This document shows positions 41,583 to 50,432 of a DNA stretch of 64,000 nucleotides, in pieces. The stretch spans positions 16,965-80,964 of the forward strand of contig PMTR01000140.1 of assembly GCA_003167255.1 (NCBI GenBank), in the 5' to 3' direction. This DNA is from Bryobacterales bacterium (lineage in GTDB: Bacteria; Acidobacteriota; Terriglobia; Bryobacterales; Bryobacteraceae). The translations under genes and the position numbers were made by a program. Numbering within the stretch: the stretch's first letter is position 1; every line of letters starts with the position of its first letter. Under the pieces are notes generated by a model. That model had not been told where the DNA came from. It saw only the letters and a list, made by a program, of their open reading frames with translations, and searched no databases.

Positions 41583-42926
41583 ATGAGCGACTACATCTAC
41601 ATGCTGGAAAGCCACCTGAATCCGGACCAGAACCGGGTGGTGGAAGAAGTCCAAGAGGCGGCGGGTCAGGCCAATGTGAATCTGTTCCTGACGGGCGGCG
41701 CGATGCGCGACATGCTGGCGGGCTTCCGAATCCGCGACCTGGATTTCGCGGTGGAAGGCAATGCGCTGAAGGTGGTGAAGACGCTTTGCGAACGGGCCGG
41801 GGCGAAGGTGGTTTCGTCCGATGAAGTACGCAAGAGCGCGGAGCTGGTGTTTCCCAGCGGGGCAACGGCGCAAATCGGAATGTCGCGGCAGGAGAAGTAC
41901 GCGCGGATCGGGGCGAAGCCGCAAGTGACGCCGGCAACCATCCAGGAAGATCTGCGGGGGCGGGATTTCACGTGCAACGCCATCGCGCTGTCGCTGAACC
42001 GGACGTCGCGGGGATTGCTGCTGGACCCGATGAATGGCCTCGCGGACATCGAACGCAAGGAGCTGCGGGCCATCAGCACCTACGGGTTCTATGACGATCC
42101 CTCGCGGCTGCTGCGGCTGGTGCGGTTCCGGGTGCGGCTGAGCTTCACGGTGGAAGAACGCACCCAGATGCAGGTCTCGAACGCGCGCGAAGCGGAGGTG
42201 GAGAAGCTGATCCCGGCGCGGACGCTGGGGGAAGAGTTGAAGCGCATCGGCGCGGAGGACAGCCCGTCGGAGGTTTTGAAGGGGCTGGAAGAGGCGGGTT
42301 TGCTGGTGCTATTTTCGCCGGCGCTGGCGGGCCCGAAGCTGAACCTGCCGGGGATCGTGAAGTTCGAGAAAAACTGCCGGATGTTGCCGGACGACACGGC
42401 CACGCGGGCGGCGCGGCTGGGGCCGTTCCTGTATGCGTTGACGGAGAAGCTGACGGCCAAGGAAAAGCAGGCGCTGATCAAGGCGACGGAGATGCGGAAG
42501 GCGGAGCTGGACCCGTGGCAAAAGCTGGAAGCGCGGTCGAAGAAGCTGGAGTCGTCTCTGCGCGCGGCGCGGATTAAGAAGGCCTCGCAGGTGTACGCGA
42601 TCATGTCTACGGCGGCGCCGGACGAGATCCTGTTCCAGTTGTACCACTCGCAGTGGAAGCCGGTGCAGGAGCGGATGCGGAACTACTACCTGAAGTCCCT
42701 GCCTCTGCTGCAAGAGATCACCCCGGAGGAATGGGCCACGGTGGAAGCGAAGCCGGGGACGCCGAAATACAAAAAGGCGCGGGAGGAATTCATTGCCTAC
42801 CGGCTGGACCGCAAGGTGAAAAAGCCGCCGGAGCCGGAAGTGCCGCCGGTTCCGCCGCCCGGACCCGCGCCGAGCTCCTGGACGACGCCGGAGACGGCCA
42901 TGGCGCGCCGCGGCCGGCAGGGGTAG
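41583..42926 (+). CDS. CCA-type tRNA nucleotidyltransferase / poly(A) polymerase family
   Basis: The protein has 447 aa. The nucleotidyltransferase signature is visible: GGAMRDMLAGFRIRDLDFAVEG, in which Asp-Leu-Asp is the catalytic pair, then DLRGRDFTCNAIALSL and LLDPMNGLADIERKELRAI, and the RNA/nucleotide-binding helix SRLLRLVRFRVRL. These are class II motifs shared by CCA-adding enzymes and poly(A) polymerases; sequence alone does not fix the specificity. A Pro-rich C-terminus of about 45 aa (PEVPPVPPPGPAPSS) is an extension. It follows xerD by 48 bp on the same strand. Confidence 0.88.
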   Translation: MSDYIYMLESHLNPDQNRVVEEVQEAAGQANVNLFLTGGAMRDMLAGFRIRDLDFAVEGNALKVVKTLCERAGAKVVSSDEVRKSAELVFPSGATAQIGMSRQEKYARIGAKPQVTPATIQEDLRGRDFTCNAIALSLNRTSRGLLLDPMNGLADIERKELRAISTYGFYDDPSRLLRLVRFRVRLSFTVEERTQMQVSNAREAEVEKLIPARTLGEELKRIGAEDSPSEVLKGLEEAGLLVLFSPALAGPKLNLPGIVKFEKNCRMLPDDTATRAARLGPFLYALTEKLTAKEKQALIKATEMRKAELDPWQKLEARSKKLESSLRAARIKKASQVYAIMSTAAPDEILFQLYHSQWKPVQERMRNYYLKSLPLLQEITPEEWATVEAKPGTPKYKKAREEFIAYRLDRKVKKPPEPEVPPVPPPGPAPSSWTTPETAMARRGRQG

Positions 42927-42936
42927 GCACGGTGGG

Positions 42937-42954
42937 GCAGACGCCCTCGTCTGC
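42937..42954. repeat. Hairpin GCAGACG/CGTCTGC, dispersed-family member
   Basis: GGTGGGGCAGACGCCCTCGT continues into CTGC, giving a seven-base stem with a short loop just after the nucleotidyltransferase stop. It matches the GACAGACG hairpin family found at several intergenic sites. Confidence 0.5.
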
Positions 42955-43050
42955 GCGCGACCCCCTGGTCGCGCTCTTCGGCAGATTTGTTCATGGTGCC
43001 GCCGGGATACACGGTGACGGAACGGAAGTAGAAATTGGACCATTACTTTT

Positions 43051-43076
43051 GAGGGCAAGCTAAAGCATGCCCCACC
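43051..43076. repeat. GGGGCATGC-TTTA element, inverted copy
   Basis: GAGGGCAAGCTAAAGCATGC is the reverse of elements at 45716-45738 and 49752-49776. The stem is GGGCAAGC/GCATGCCC with a TAAA loop. It ends exactly where the VWA gene stops. Confidence 0.6.
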
Positions 43077-45589
43077 TACGCCGTCGCTGCCAGCGGCCGC
43101 AGGTGCAACGCTTCCAGTACGCCTTTCCACTTGCGCAAAATCAGCTCGGCCAAGTTCAGCAGAATTGCCAGCGCCAACAGCACCGGCCACAGATCCATGC
43201 TGGAGCGCACCGAGCGGTTGCCGGCGTCGAAGAGCTGGCGTGGAGTGGGATTGAAACGGCCGCCGGTGGAAGCGGCCACCTGGCGGAGAAGGTCGAGGTT
43301 GTTGCCGTACTCCATCATTTCCTCTTCCTGACGGTAGAAGCCGACTTCGGGGAAGGCGCGCGAATCGGCCACGGGACGGATGCGGAACAGGCCCTGGTTG
43401 GCGCCGATGGCGAGACGGCCGCGGTAGTGGCCGGCAGCAACTTTCGCGACCTTGAGCGGCGCCTGGAAACCGGCGGGGCCCAGGGCGTAGATATCAGGGA
43501 TGGCGGCGGGCTCCGGCAGGTTGTGGGAGAGACGGTAATCGATGACGAGCTCGTTCGAGGCGCGGTCGAAATCGGCGGTGGTCTCGGTTTGCGGCGCGTG
43601 CGGGAGCAGGTCACGGAAGATGTTGGCCCACAGGCGGTCGAAGCCGGGCCAGGCGAGCCAGTTGGCGGCCCAGCGGTCTTTGGCGTCGGAAGCGAAGACC
43701 ACGGCACGGCCGAGGCCATATTGCCATCGGACCAGCAGCGGGTCTTCTTTATCGGCGGTGAGAATGACGTCGGAAGTGGGGCGTGGCTGGAAGCGGACGT
43801 AGCCACGAAGCGTTGGAACGGATTCCATGCCAACGCCGTCCAGGATTTCGGCCGGCTTGAGAACGACAGGGGTGATCGGCTTTTCGACGGCTGTCGAGCC
43901 GGTGTGCTCCTCGACGTCGCGGAGCAGGATCTGCTCGAGGCCGGAGGGATCGTTCAGAAAATAGGATTTGCCGCCGGCGGCATCGGCCAGTTTTTCCAGG
44001 AAGGCGCGGTTGACGTCCTGCCCCAGGCCCACCGTGGAGATGGTGACGTGGTTGGTGTTGGCTTCCCTGGTGAGGCTGAAAGTGTCGCCTTCCTCGGAGA
44101 TGCCGTCGGTGAGCAGCACGATGTGTTTGTAAGCGGCGCTCTGGGGGAGGATCCGCAGGTAGGCTTCGGTGAGAGCGGGAGCGATTTGCGTGCCGCCATC
44201 GGGGGTGATGCCGGCGATCTGGCGTTTGATGGCGGGCTTGTCTTCGGCGCGGCGCAGGTTGACGGCCCACTGGAAGGAGTTGTCGAAGATCAGGACGCCG
44301 ACGAAATCGATGGGGCGGAGGTTCTCGACGACGCCGATGGCGGCCAGGCGGGCGAGCTCGATCTTGCGGCCTTCCATGGAGGAAGACTTGTCGATGATGA
44401 GGACCACGGCGGTGCCCTCGGGGGAACGGGGCGGAGCGATTTTCGCAGGCAGGGTGCGTTCCAGCGGATCGTCGGGAGCGCCTTTCTTATCGACGTAGAT
44501 GTTGCGCTCGCCGGCGATCCAGGCGAGGCCGCCGCCGGCTTTGACGTAGTCTTCGAGAGCGATTTTCCGGGCGGCGGGGATGGATTCCATGTCCCAGTTG
44601 TTGATGACGATCAACTGGTAATCGTCGATTTTGTCGGGGATGCCGGCGGGCGCGCGATCCACATGGAACTGGTTGGCTTCCAGCGTGCGGACGATATGCT
44701 GTTCGCTTTCGGCGGGGTCGCGGGAGACCAGCAGGGCGCGTGGGCGGCGAAGAGTGACGGCGTCTTCGAAACGGGTTTCGCCGAGCGAAGGAGCGGAGAT
44801 TCTGGCGGCGAAACCGATGGCGCCGCTGGAGTTCACGCTGGCCTGGAGGCGGAGGTGGTTCGTGCCCGCATTGAGCTGGACCTGCGCGGCGCCGATGGGT
44901 TTACCCTCAGCCGACATTTCAACCGAAGCCGGAGTAGCGCTGGGGGATTCGAGGGTGACGTCGACCGGGAAGCGCTCGCCGCTGAAGACCTGGCCGGGGA
45001 AGCCGACGGATTCGAGCAGGAGGCCGGGTTTGGCGTGACCGGCGAGGGGGACGGTGTCGATGGGGATGCCCAACTGCTGGGCCTGCCAGATGGCGCGATT
45101 GACGGAGCCGAGATTCTGATTGCCGTCGGAAACCAGCAACAGGCGGGGCACCATACCGGCGGGCAGGGCGGCGGCGCCATCGCGGATGGCGGCTTCAATG
45201 TTGGTGCCGCGGCCGGGTGAGGCGGCGGTGTGGCGAAGCTGCCAGTTTTGTTTGACCCGCTCATCGGCGGAGGCCCAGCGGGTGACGCGGGCGAAGGGGA
45301 TGACGCGCAGCCAATGGCGGCCGCGGGCGTCTTCGAGTTTATCGGCGAGCGCGGATTCGGTCTTGAGGTCCTGGGTGGTGACGGAGGCCGAAGTATCGGC
45401 GAGAAAAGCCACCGCGACCTTGGACTGGTAAACGGTGAGGCGGGGCTCGGAGAGGGCAAGCAGAATGCATGCTAACGCGCCGGCTTTGAGCAGCAGGGCG
45501 CTGCGCCGGGCGGAGAGACGCCATTCCCAGGCGGCCCAGGCAATGGGGAGCAAGCCGAGCAGGAGGGCCCAGGGGCGATCGAACGTCAT
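43076..45589 (-). CDS. Large membrane protein with two VWA domains (Bat operon)
   Basis: From ATG 45589 the protein has 837 aa; the open frame extends 45 codons further, but that part is a repeat element with no coding signal. The N-terminus has two membrane helices (WALLLGLLPIAWAAWEWRL, LLLKAGALACILLALSEP). A first VWA domain carries D65-T-S67-A-S69, a second D400-K-S402-S-S404 with GGTQIAPALTEAYLRI and VLLTDGISEEGD. A glutamine-amidotransferase-like block (VINNWDMESIPAARKIALEDYVKAGGGLAWIAGE) lies between. A membrane helix near the end (LWPVLLALAILLNLAELIL) anchors the C-terminus. It is the last gene of a MoxR/DUF58/BatA cluster. Confidence 0.8.
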   Translation of the reverse strand: MTFDRPWALLLGLLPIAWAAWEWRLSARRSALLLKAGALACILLALSEPRLTVYQSKVAVAFLADTSASVTTQDLKTESALADKLEDARGRHWLRVIPFARVTRWASADERVKQNWQLRHTAASPGRGTNIEAAIRDGAAALPAGMVPRLLLVSDGNQNLGSVNRAIWQAQQLGIPIDTVPLAGHAKPGLLLESVGFPGQVFSGERFPVDVTLESPSATPASVEMSAEGKPIGAAQVQLNAGTNHLRLQASVNSSGAIGFAARISAPSLGETRFEDAVTLRRPRALLVSRDPAESEQHIVRTLEANQFHVDRAPAGIPDKIDDYQLIVINNWDMESIPAARKIALEDYVKAGGGLAWIAGERNIYVDKKGAPDDPLERTLPAKIAPPRSPEGTAVVLIIDKSSSMEGRKIELARLAAIGVVENLRPIDFVGVLIFDNSFQWAVNLRRAEDKPAIKRQIAGITPDGGTQIAPALTEAYLRILPQSAAYKHIVLLTDGISEEGDTFSLTREANTNHVTISTVGLGQDVNRAFLEKLADAAGGKSYFLNDPSGLEQILLRDVEEHTGSTAVEKPITPVVLKPAEILDGVGMESVPTLRGYVRFQPRPTSDVILTADKEDPLLVRWQYGLGRAVVFASDAKDRWAANWLAWPGFDRLWANIFRDLLPHAPQTETTADFDRASNELVIDYRLSHNLPEPAAIPDIYALGPAGFQAPLKVAKVAAGHYRGRLAIGANQGLFRIRPVADSRAFPEVGFYRQEEEMMEYGNNLDLLRQVAASTGGRFNPTPRQLFDAGNRSVRSSMDLWPVLLALAILLNLAELILRKWKGVLEALHLRPLAATA

Positions 45590-45600
45590 GGCAGTGTCCC

Positions 45601-45664
45601 GCCGCAAAACCGGGACTGCAACCAATTCCCGCCTTTGGAATTGGTAGCTGTCCCGGCTTTGCCC
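45601..45664. repeat. 60-bp palindromic element around CCAATTCCCG, copy 1
   Basis: An arm GCAAAACCGGGACTGCAACC is followed by CAATTCCCGCCTTTGGAATT and the return arm GTAGCTGTCCCGGCTTTGCC, so it can fold into a long hairpin. A second copy is at 56439-56502. The copy lies upstream of the VWA start and supports the shorter start at 45589. Confidence 0.7.
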
Positions 45665-45715
45665 CCCGTGGAGCAGGCTTTCCAGCCTGCAACGCCGACA
45701 TTCTTGCCGGCGCGG

Positions 45716-45738
45716 GTGGGGCATGCTTTAGCTTGCCC
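45716..45738. repeat. GGGGCATGC-TTTA element, copy 2
   Basis: GGTGGGGCATGCTTTAGCTT and its continuation GCCC form a stem of GGGCATGC/GCTTGCCC. The same unit recurs at 49752-49776 and inverted at 43051-43076. Confidence 0.6.
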
Positions 45739-45755
45739 AGCTCTGCAGTGATCGC

Positions 45756-47675
45756 TCATCGGGAAACCTCCGCGGGAGCGGGCTCTTTACGCACCACGGC
45801 CGGGCGCGCGGTGAAGCGCGCCAGGCGAAACCGGCCGAAGAAAAACCACTCGGCCAGCAGACCGGCGGCGCCGAGCAGGGCGAGCCAGGGCCAGAGATCG
45901 AAGGAGCGATCCAGCACGGGAAGGAAGCGGGGAATGCCGCGATGGGCATCGGCGGGCGGCGACCAGCGGGTATCGCCGAGTTGCGGGAGCGTGAGCGAAT
46001 AGATGTATTCGGAATCGCCGGCCAGGACGCGGGCGGAGCCGGGAGCGCCGGAGAAGAATTCGAGGGTGCGGTCGTGGAGGGTAAAGGGCAGCGGGGAAGT
46101 GTCTTCGGCGGTGACCTTCACGGCAGAAGACGCGAGGTCCTGATCGAGAGGGAGTTTGACCGTGCCGGCGGTGGCGGCGGCCACTTCGGAGCGGCGGAAG
46201 ACATCGGGAGACAGCCAGCGCAGGAGGTTGGCGAACAGCAGCGGGGTGGCCAGTTCGTAGCGCATGGCGGAGAGCGCGGGATGGAAACCGAGGACGACGA
46301 TCTTGGGATGGCCGTTGCGGGCGACGATGACGGGGCCGGCCTGGACCTCGCCGATTTTGATGTCATCGGGAGCGGTTTCGAAGACCGAAGCGGTTTCGAG
46401 TTTGAAGTCGCGCGTGCGGAGGCCGGCGGCGGCCGGATGAGAAGTATCCCAGCGGGCGAAAGGAACCTGTTGGACGGTTTCCCGCACGGGGATGGGCGAT
46501 CCGTTCGCGGGGGGATCGATCCAGATGGAATCGGCGGCGGGGCGCTGGGGCGGGATGAAGCGGTCGAGGATGACGAGGCCTGAATCGTTGGGGCGGTACT
46601 CGGCGGGGGAGCGATAGACGGCCACTACGCGGGCGGCCGATGAAAGCGCTGGACGGAGCAGATCGGGCTGGGAGGAGTAGACCGTGACGGAGAGCATGGG
46701 GAGTGCGGGGAGTTCGAGATCGGCCTGATCGTCGGCGGGGAAGGCGTCATGGGGAGTGAGTGTGACGCCCAGGATGCCGGCACCGGCGGTGCGGTATTGG
46801 AAGGCGGCTTCGGCATCGGCGCCGGGGAGCAACAGGAGTTGGGAGGATCCGGCGGCGGTGCGGGTGGCGACATTGGGCGGCCCGTAATTGAGCGTCAGGG
46901 TAACGTTGCGGGGGCGCGTGCCGTAGTTGTGGGCGGAGACGTAGATTTCCCAGATGTCGGGATCGGTGGCGGAGCGGCGCATGCCGATCTTGCGCAGGCC
47001 GCAATTCTCAATGGCGTCGGGGACGAGAAGCAGGCGGAGGTTGCGCGGGGGAGCGGCGGCGGGATCGTGCTCAGCGGTGCGGCCGGGGCCGATGTAGGCA
47101 ATTTCGCCGGCGCGGCGTCCGGTCTGGGACTGGACATGGCGCGCGAAGGCCAGGGCCTGATCCAGATTCAGGGCGGTAGAGCCGGGCTGAGAAGAGAGAA
47201 TAGCGGCGTCGATGACATGGCGGTCGGGCTCGAAGGCAGTGGCGGGAGTGGCCAGCGAGTCGGCGCGGACCAGCATGACGCGGTCGCCGCCAGGCAGGGC
47301 GCGGAGGTACTGGCGTGCGGACTGGCGGGCCAGGTCCATTAGCGTCCGATTGCCGGAGCGGGCGGCCATCCAGGCGGAAGTGTCGAGAACTATGACGTGA
47401 TCGTGGCCGGCTTGCAAAGGAGCGCCGAAGCGGAGCTGGGCAATCGCGAGCAGCAGCAGCGCCATGGAAACGAGTTGCAGGACCAGCGACCAGGGCTGCT
47501 GGATGCGGCGGCGGCGGGCGGCGACCGCGGGTTGTTCGGCGGCGATCCAGAAACGGAGCGTGGAGACGATTTGTTTGCGGCGGGAACGGTCGAGCAGATA
47601 GAGCGCGACTGAGACGGCGGAGATGGAACCGAAGAGGGCCGCGAATTGGAAGAGGGAGAGGTTCAGGAAATACAT
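45756..47675 (-). CDS. BatA-like membrane protein with a degenerate VWA domain
   Basis: The protein has 639 aa. It starts with a BatA N-terminal domain: a membrane helix (FAALFGSISAVSVALYLLD) and a second (LVLQLVSMALLLLAIAQL). The following VWA-type domain has D98-T-S100-A-W102, so the third MIDAS Ser is replaced by Trp and metal binding is doubtful. Beta-rich domains follow, and a C-terminal helix (WPWLALLGAAGLLAEWFFFG) anchors the end. The cluster position between DUF58 and a double VWA protein matches Bat operons, which with MoxR ATPases are linked to stress tolerance or enzyme maturation. The role here is inferred. Confidence 0.75.
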   Translation of the reverse strand: MYFLNLSLFQFAALFGSISAVSVALYLLDRSRRKQIVSTLRFWIAAEQPAVAARRRRIQQPWSLVLQLVSMALLLLAIAQLRFGAPLQAGHDHVIVLDTSAWMAARSGNRTLMDLARQSARQYLRALPGGDRVMLVRADSLATPATAFEPDRHVIDAAILSSQPGSTALNLDQALAFARHVQSQTGRRAGEIAYIGPGRTAEHDPAAAPPRNLRLLLVPDAIENCGLRKIGMRRSATDPDIWEIYVSAHNYGTRPRNVTLTLNYGPPNVATRTAAGSSQLLLLPGADAEAAFQYRTAGAGILGVTLTPHDAFPADDQADLELPALPMLSVTVYSSQPDLLRPALSSAARVVAVYRSPAEYRPNDSGLVILDRFIPPQRPAADSIWIDPPANGSPIPVRETVQQVPFARWDTSHPAAAGLRTRDFKLETASVFETAPDDIKIGEVQAGPVIVARNGHPKIVVLGFHPALSAMRYELATPLLFANLLRWLSPDVFRRSEVAAATAGTVKLPLDQDLASSAVKVTAEDTSPLPFTLHDRTLEFFSGAPGSARVLAGDSEYIYSLTLPQLGDTRWSPPADAHRGIPRFLPVLDRSFDLWPWLALLGAAGLLAEWFFFGRFRLARFTARPAVVRKEPAPAEVSR

Positions 47676-47696
47676 CGCGCCTCAGATGGGTTATAA

Positions 47697-47796
47697 GAAT
47701 TCACCGCGGAGACGCGGAGACGCGGAGAAGACAGAGAGAACTGCCATGCATTCCTATTGTCTTTTCTCTGCGCCTCTGCGTCTCTGCGGTGAATTC
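47697..47796. repeat. CCGCAGAG-type inverted-repeat element, copy 2
   Basis: GAATTCACCGCGGAGACGCG at the left mirrors CTCTGCGGTGAATTC at the right, so the arms of about 32 bases can pair around a central stretch. It resembles the element at 14310-14368 and separates the DUF58 and BatA-like genes. Confidence 0.7.
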
Positions 47797-47811
47797 TCAG
47801 CAGCCGGCCCG

Positions 47812-48696
47812 TCATGCGATGCCTCGCATGCGCACCAGGTCGCCGAAGATCACCGACTCGATCGGTTGGGAGGTCGAGATGCCGGCGTAACGGCCGCCGC
47901 TGCGTTGGGCCATGGTCTGGATGGTGGCGGCGTATTCGTCGAAGGAGTGGGTATAGCGGATGCGGGCCTGGTCGTCGAAGTCGAGTTTGAGGGCGGCGCC
48001 GGATTCGGCATCGCGGAGTTCGAGTTCCCCTGTCCAGGGCGGAGTGCGATCTTCGTCGGCCCAGATCTGGAGGAGCATGAGCTCGTGGCCGTAGTCGGCC
48101 AGATACTGGAGGGCGCGTTCGCAGCCGGCGTCATCGAGGAAATCGGAGATCACGATGACCAGGCCGCGCTGCGAATAGGAGGAGATGAATTCGCGGATGA
48201 CGGCCAGGTAATCGGTCGAGCCGCCGGAAGTCATGACGGAAATGCCATCCATGACGGCGGGGAAGCGGTGGCGTCCGCCGCTCGAGAGAAGACGGTGGCC
48301 GAGGCGGCTGGAGAAGCCGTTGACCTCCATGGAATCCAGGCGGACGAGGCCGACATAACAGAGGGCGGCCGCGAGTTTGCGCGCGTAGTCGAACTTTTCG
48401 CCCCCGTGGGTGGTCATGGAAGTGGAGAGGTCGAGGAGCATGCGCACGGGAACATGGGGTTCCACCTGGAACATCTTGAGGAACATCTTTTCGAGGCGCA
48501 GATAGGCGCGCCAGTTGACGGCGCGGAGATCGTCGCCGTGGTGGAAGTTGCGGTGGTCGAGGAATTCCTGGCCGGATCCGGGGAAATGGGACGCGTTGTG
48601 GCCGCCCACCAGGCCGGCAAACGACTTTTGCCAGTGGATGGTGAGGCGTTCGAGTTTTTCCAGGAATTCCCGGTCTAACAGCGGGCCCGTGGACAT
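47812..48696 (-). CDS. DUF58-domain protein
   Basis: The protein has 294 aa. The DUF58 signature HGDDLRAVNWRAYLRL is present, preceded by HNASHFPGSGQEFLDHRNF and followed by VRMLLDLSTSMTTHGGE, a VWA-like MIDAS (D-L-S-T-S). DUF58 proteins are nearly always encoded next to MoxR ATPases and Bat/VWA proteins, and are thought to bind MoxR and its targets. The MoxR gene ends 7 bp upstream on the same strand. No membrane helix is visible, so it should be cytosolic. Confidence 0.88.
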   Translation of the reverse strand: MSTGPLLDREFLEKLERLTIHWQKSFAGLVGGHNASHFPGSGQEFLDHRNFHHGDDLRAVNWRAYLRLEKMFLKMFQVEPHVPVRMLLDLSTSMTTHGGEKFDYARKLAAALCYVGLVRLDSMEVNGFSSRLGHRLLSSGGRHRFPAVMDGISVMTSGGSTDYLAVIREFISSYSQRGLVIVISDFLDDAGCERALQYLADYGHELMLLQIWADEDRTPPWTGELELRDAESGAALKLDFDDQARIRYTHSFDEYAATIQTMAQRSGGRYAGISTSQPIESVIFGDLVRMRGIA

Positions 48697-48703
48697 ACCA
48701 TTC

Positions 48704-49699
48704 CTACGCGACGCTGGCCTGCGCGGTTACGGATTGCAGAATGGCAGAGAGAATAGAGTCCGGGGTCTGGCCGTCGGCGTGGGCGTCGAAGTTGAGGATG
48801 ATACGATGCCGCAGGACCGAAGCGGCCACGGCATGGATGTCCTCGATGGAGAGGTGCACGCGCCCGCGAAAAAGGGCGCGGACACGCCCGCATTCCACCA
48901 GTGCCTGGGCGCCGCGTGGCGAACTGCCGTAGCGGATGTATTTGCGCGCCAGAGGATGGGCCTCGGCGCGGTCGGCCTGCGTGGCCATGACGATCTGGAT
49001 GGCATACTCCTGCACGTGGGGAGCAACCAGCACTTCGCGGCACACCGAGCGGACCTGGAGGATGGCGTCGGCGTCCATGACGGGGACGGGCGAAATTTCC
49101 TCGCGCTGGATGGTTCGTTCCACGATGCGGTTCAGCTCGTCGTGCGAAGGATAGGTGACCAGGATCTTCATCAGGAAGCGATCGAGCTGCGCTTCGGGCA
49201 GCGGATAGGTGCCTTCCATCTCGATGGGGTTCTGGGTGGCCATGACCAGGAAGGGGAGTTCCAGCTCGTGGGTGGTATTGCCGCTGGTGACGGTGCGCTC
49301 CTGCATGGCTTCGAGGAGCGCGGACTGCGTCTTGGGGGTGGCGCGATTGATTTCGTCGGCCAGCACCAGGTTGGAGAAAATGGGGCCGTGCTGGAAGCGG
49401 AGAGACTTGCGGCCGTGCTCTTCGGTCTCGATGATCATGCTGCCGACGATGTCGGCGGGCATGAGGTCTGGTGTGAACTGAATGCGGGAGTACTTGAGCT
49501 GCAAAGTGCGTGCCAGTGTGCGGAGGAGGGTGGTTTTGCCGAGGCCGGGGACGCCTTCCAGAAGCACGTGGCCGCCGGAGAGCAAACAAATGAGCACACC
49601 CTCAACGACGTCGTCCTGCCCGACGATGATTTTGGCGATTTCACGGCGGACGCGGTTGATGCGTTCGACAGCGAGTTGAAGAGAGGCTTCGGAAGGCAC
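48704..49699 (-). CDS. MoxR-family AAA+ ATPase
   Basis: The protein has 331 aa, standard for MoxR. Walker A is GVPGLGKTT at residues 49-57, Walker B is in LVLADEINRATPKTQSALLEAMQE, and sensor 1 is VMATQNPIEMEGTYPLPEAQLDRF. The C-terminal lid region (ARKYIRYGSSPRGAQAL) is also typical. MoxR proteins act as chaperones that remodel partners bound to VWA proteins, often in assembly of metal enzymes or membrane complexes. It heads a Bat operon (MoxR, DUF58, BatA-like, double VWA) on the minus strand. Confidence 0.95.
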   Translation of the reverse strand: MPSEASLQLAVERINRVRREIAKIIVGQDDVVEGVLICLLSGGHVLLEGVPGLGKTTLLRTLARTLQLKYSRIQFTPDLMPADIVGSMIIETEEHGRKSLRFQHGPIFSNLVLADEINRATPKTQSALLEAMQERTVTSGNTTHELELPFLVMATQNPIEMEGTYPLPEAQLDRFLMKILVTYPSHDELNRIVERTIQREEISPVPVMDADAILQVRSVCREVLVAPHVQEYAIQIVMATQADRAEAHPLARKYIRYGSSPRGAQALVECGRVRALFRGRVHLSIEDIHAVAASVLRHRIILNFDAHADGQTPDSILSAILQSVTAQASVA

Positions 49700-49751
49700 T
49701 TTGTCTATGTTACCGGAAAGGCGCGAAGGATGCGGAGGAGGTTACGCTCCG

Positions 49752-49776
49752 GGTGGGGCATGCTTTAGCTTGCCCT
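49752..49776. repeat. GGGGCATGC-TTTA element, copy 3
   Basis: GGTGGGGCATGCTTTAGCTT followed by GCCCTC, the third member of this family in 7 kb. It sits between a hypothetical gene and the MoxR gene, upstream of the Bat operon. Confidence 0.6.
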
Positions 49777-49794
49777 CAGTGACGCTTCAGGAGG

Positions 49795-50220
49795 TTACGC
49801 TTCGTTGTGAACGCCGGCTTGTTCACCGATGCGGTGGACCAGAATGCCGAGCACTTCGGACATCTCGACCAGCGCGCGGCGGGCCTGCGTGGGAGCGGCG
49901 GTGCGGGTGAGGCGATACCAAGCCTGCATGACTTTGTAGTCGAGAACCAGGATACGGTCTTCAAAGGAAGCCAGTTCCAGCCCGGCGGCGTGTTGCAGCA
50001 GGTAGGCGAGGATCTGGTAATCGTGCTGCAGGGATTTGTGAAGCGGATCCAGTTCGAGATCGTTCTTGAGGCCTTGCTGAACCTGAATGAAGTGGAAGCG
50101 CGCGTCGACCGGAGAAGTAGCGGGGGCAGCCGAATTCCTGAGCAGGAGAATGCAGCTATAACGGAACCAGTAGGCGAAAAGAACCACCGAAAACACGATA
50201 ATGAGAACGCTAGCGAGCAT
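49795..50220 (-). CDS. Small membrane-anchored protein of unknown function
   Basis: The protein has 141 aa. One N-terminal membrane helix (LASVLIIVFSVVLFAYWFRYSCILLL) anchors a helical cytosolic domain with heptad-like leucine positions (LHKSLQHDYQILAYLLQHAAGLELAS, MSEVLGILVHRIGE). No known motif is present. It lies upstream of the Bat operon on the same strand, with a repeat element between, so co-transcription with MoxR is possible but not shown. It diverges from an SDR gene across a region holding a perfect palindrome. Confidence 0.6.
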   Translation of the reverse strand: MLASVLIIVFSVVLFAYWFRYSCILLLRNSAAPATSPVDARFHFIQVQQGLKNDLELDPLHKSLQHDYQILAYLLQHAAGLELASFEDRILVLDYKVMQAWYRLTRTAAPTQARRALVEMSEVLGILVHRIGEQAGVHNEA

Positions 50221-50280
50221 CGATATTAATCAAGAATCCGGAGGATTCCTAGTACTATACCAGCCATGACGAGTCTATCA

Positions 50281-50300
50281 TTGCTAACCCAGGTTAGCAA
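50281..50300. promoter_or_regulatory. Perfect 20-bp inverted repeat (candidate operator)
   Basis: TTGCTAACC-CA-GGTTAGCAA is a perfect nine-base inverted repeat with a two-base spacer, the size of a dimeric-repressor site. It is 61 bp from the start of the minus-strand gene and 144 bp from the SDR start. A further TTAACC half-site lies about 20 bp downstream. Confidence 0.55.
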
Positions 50301-50432
50301 GACTATTTTCAACGAAAGTTAACCGTAGTAGGGCTTCCGGCTGGCAAAAGAGGGGTTTTTACCCTAGCAGATGAGGAGGGTACTGGACCATTGCTACCAG
50401 GACGGGGGCATACCTGGGGCCGCGGCTCGATC

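Noticed and set aside
43067..45220. Long plus-strand open frame opposite the VWA gene
   Set aside because: It is rich in Gly/Asp/Ala with no domain and lies entirely antisense to a well-supported gene; long antisense frames are common at this GC content.
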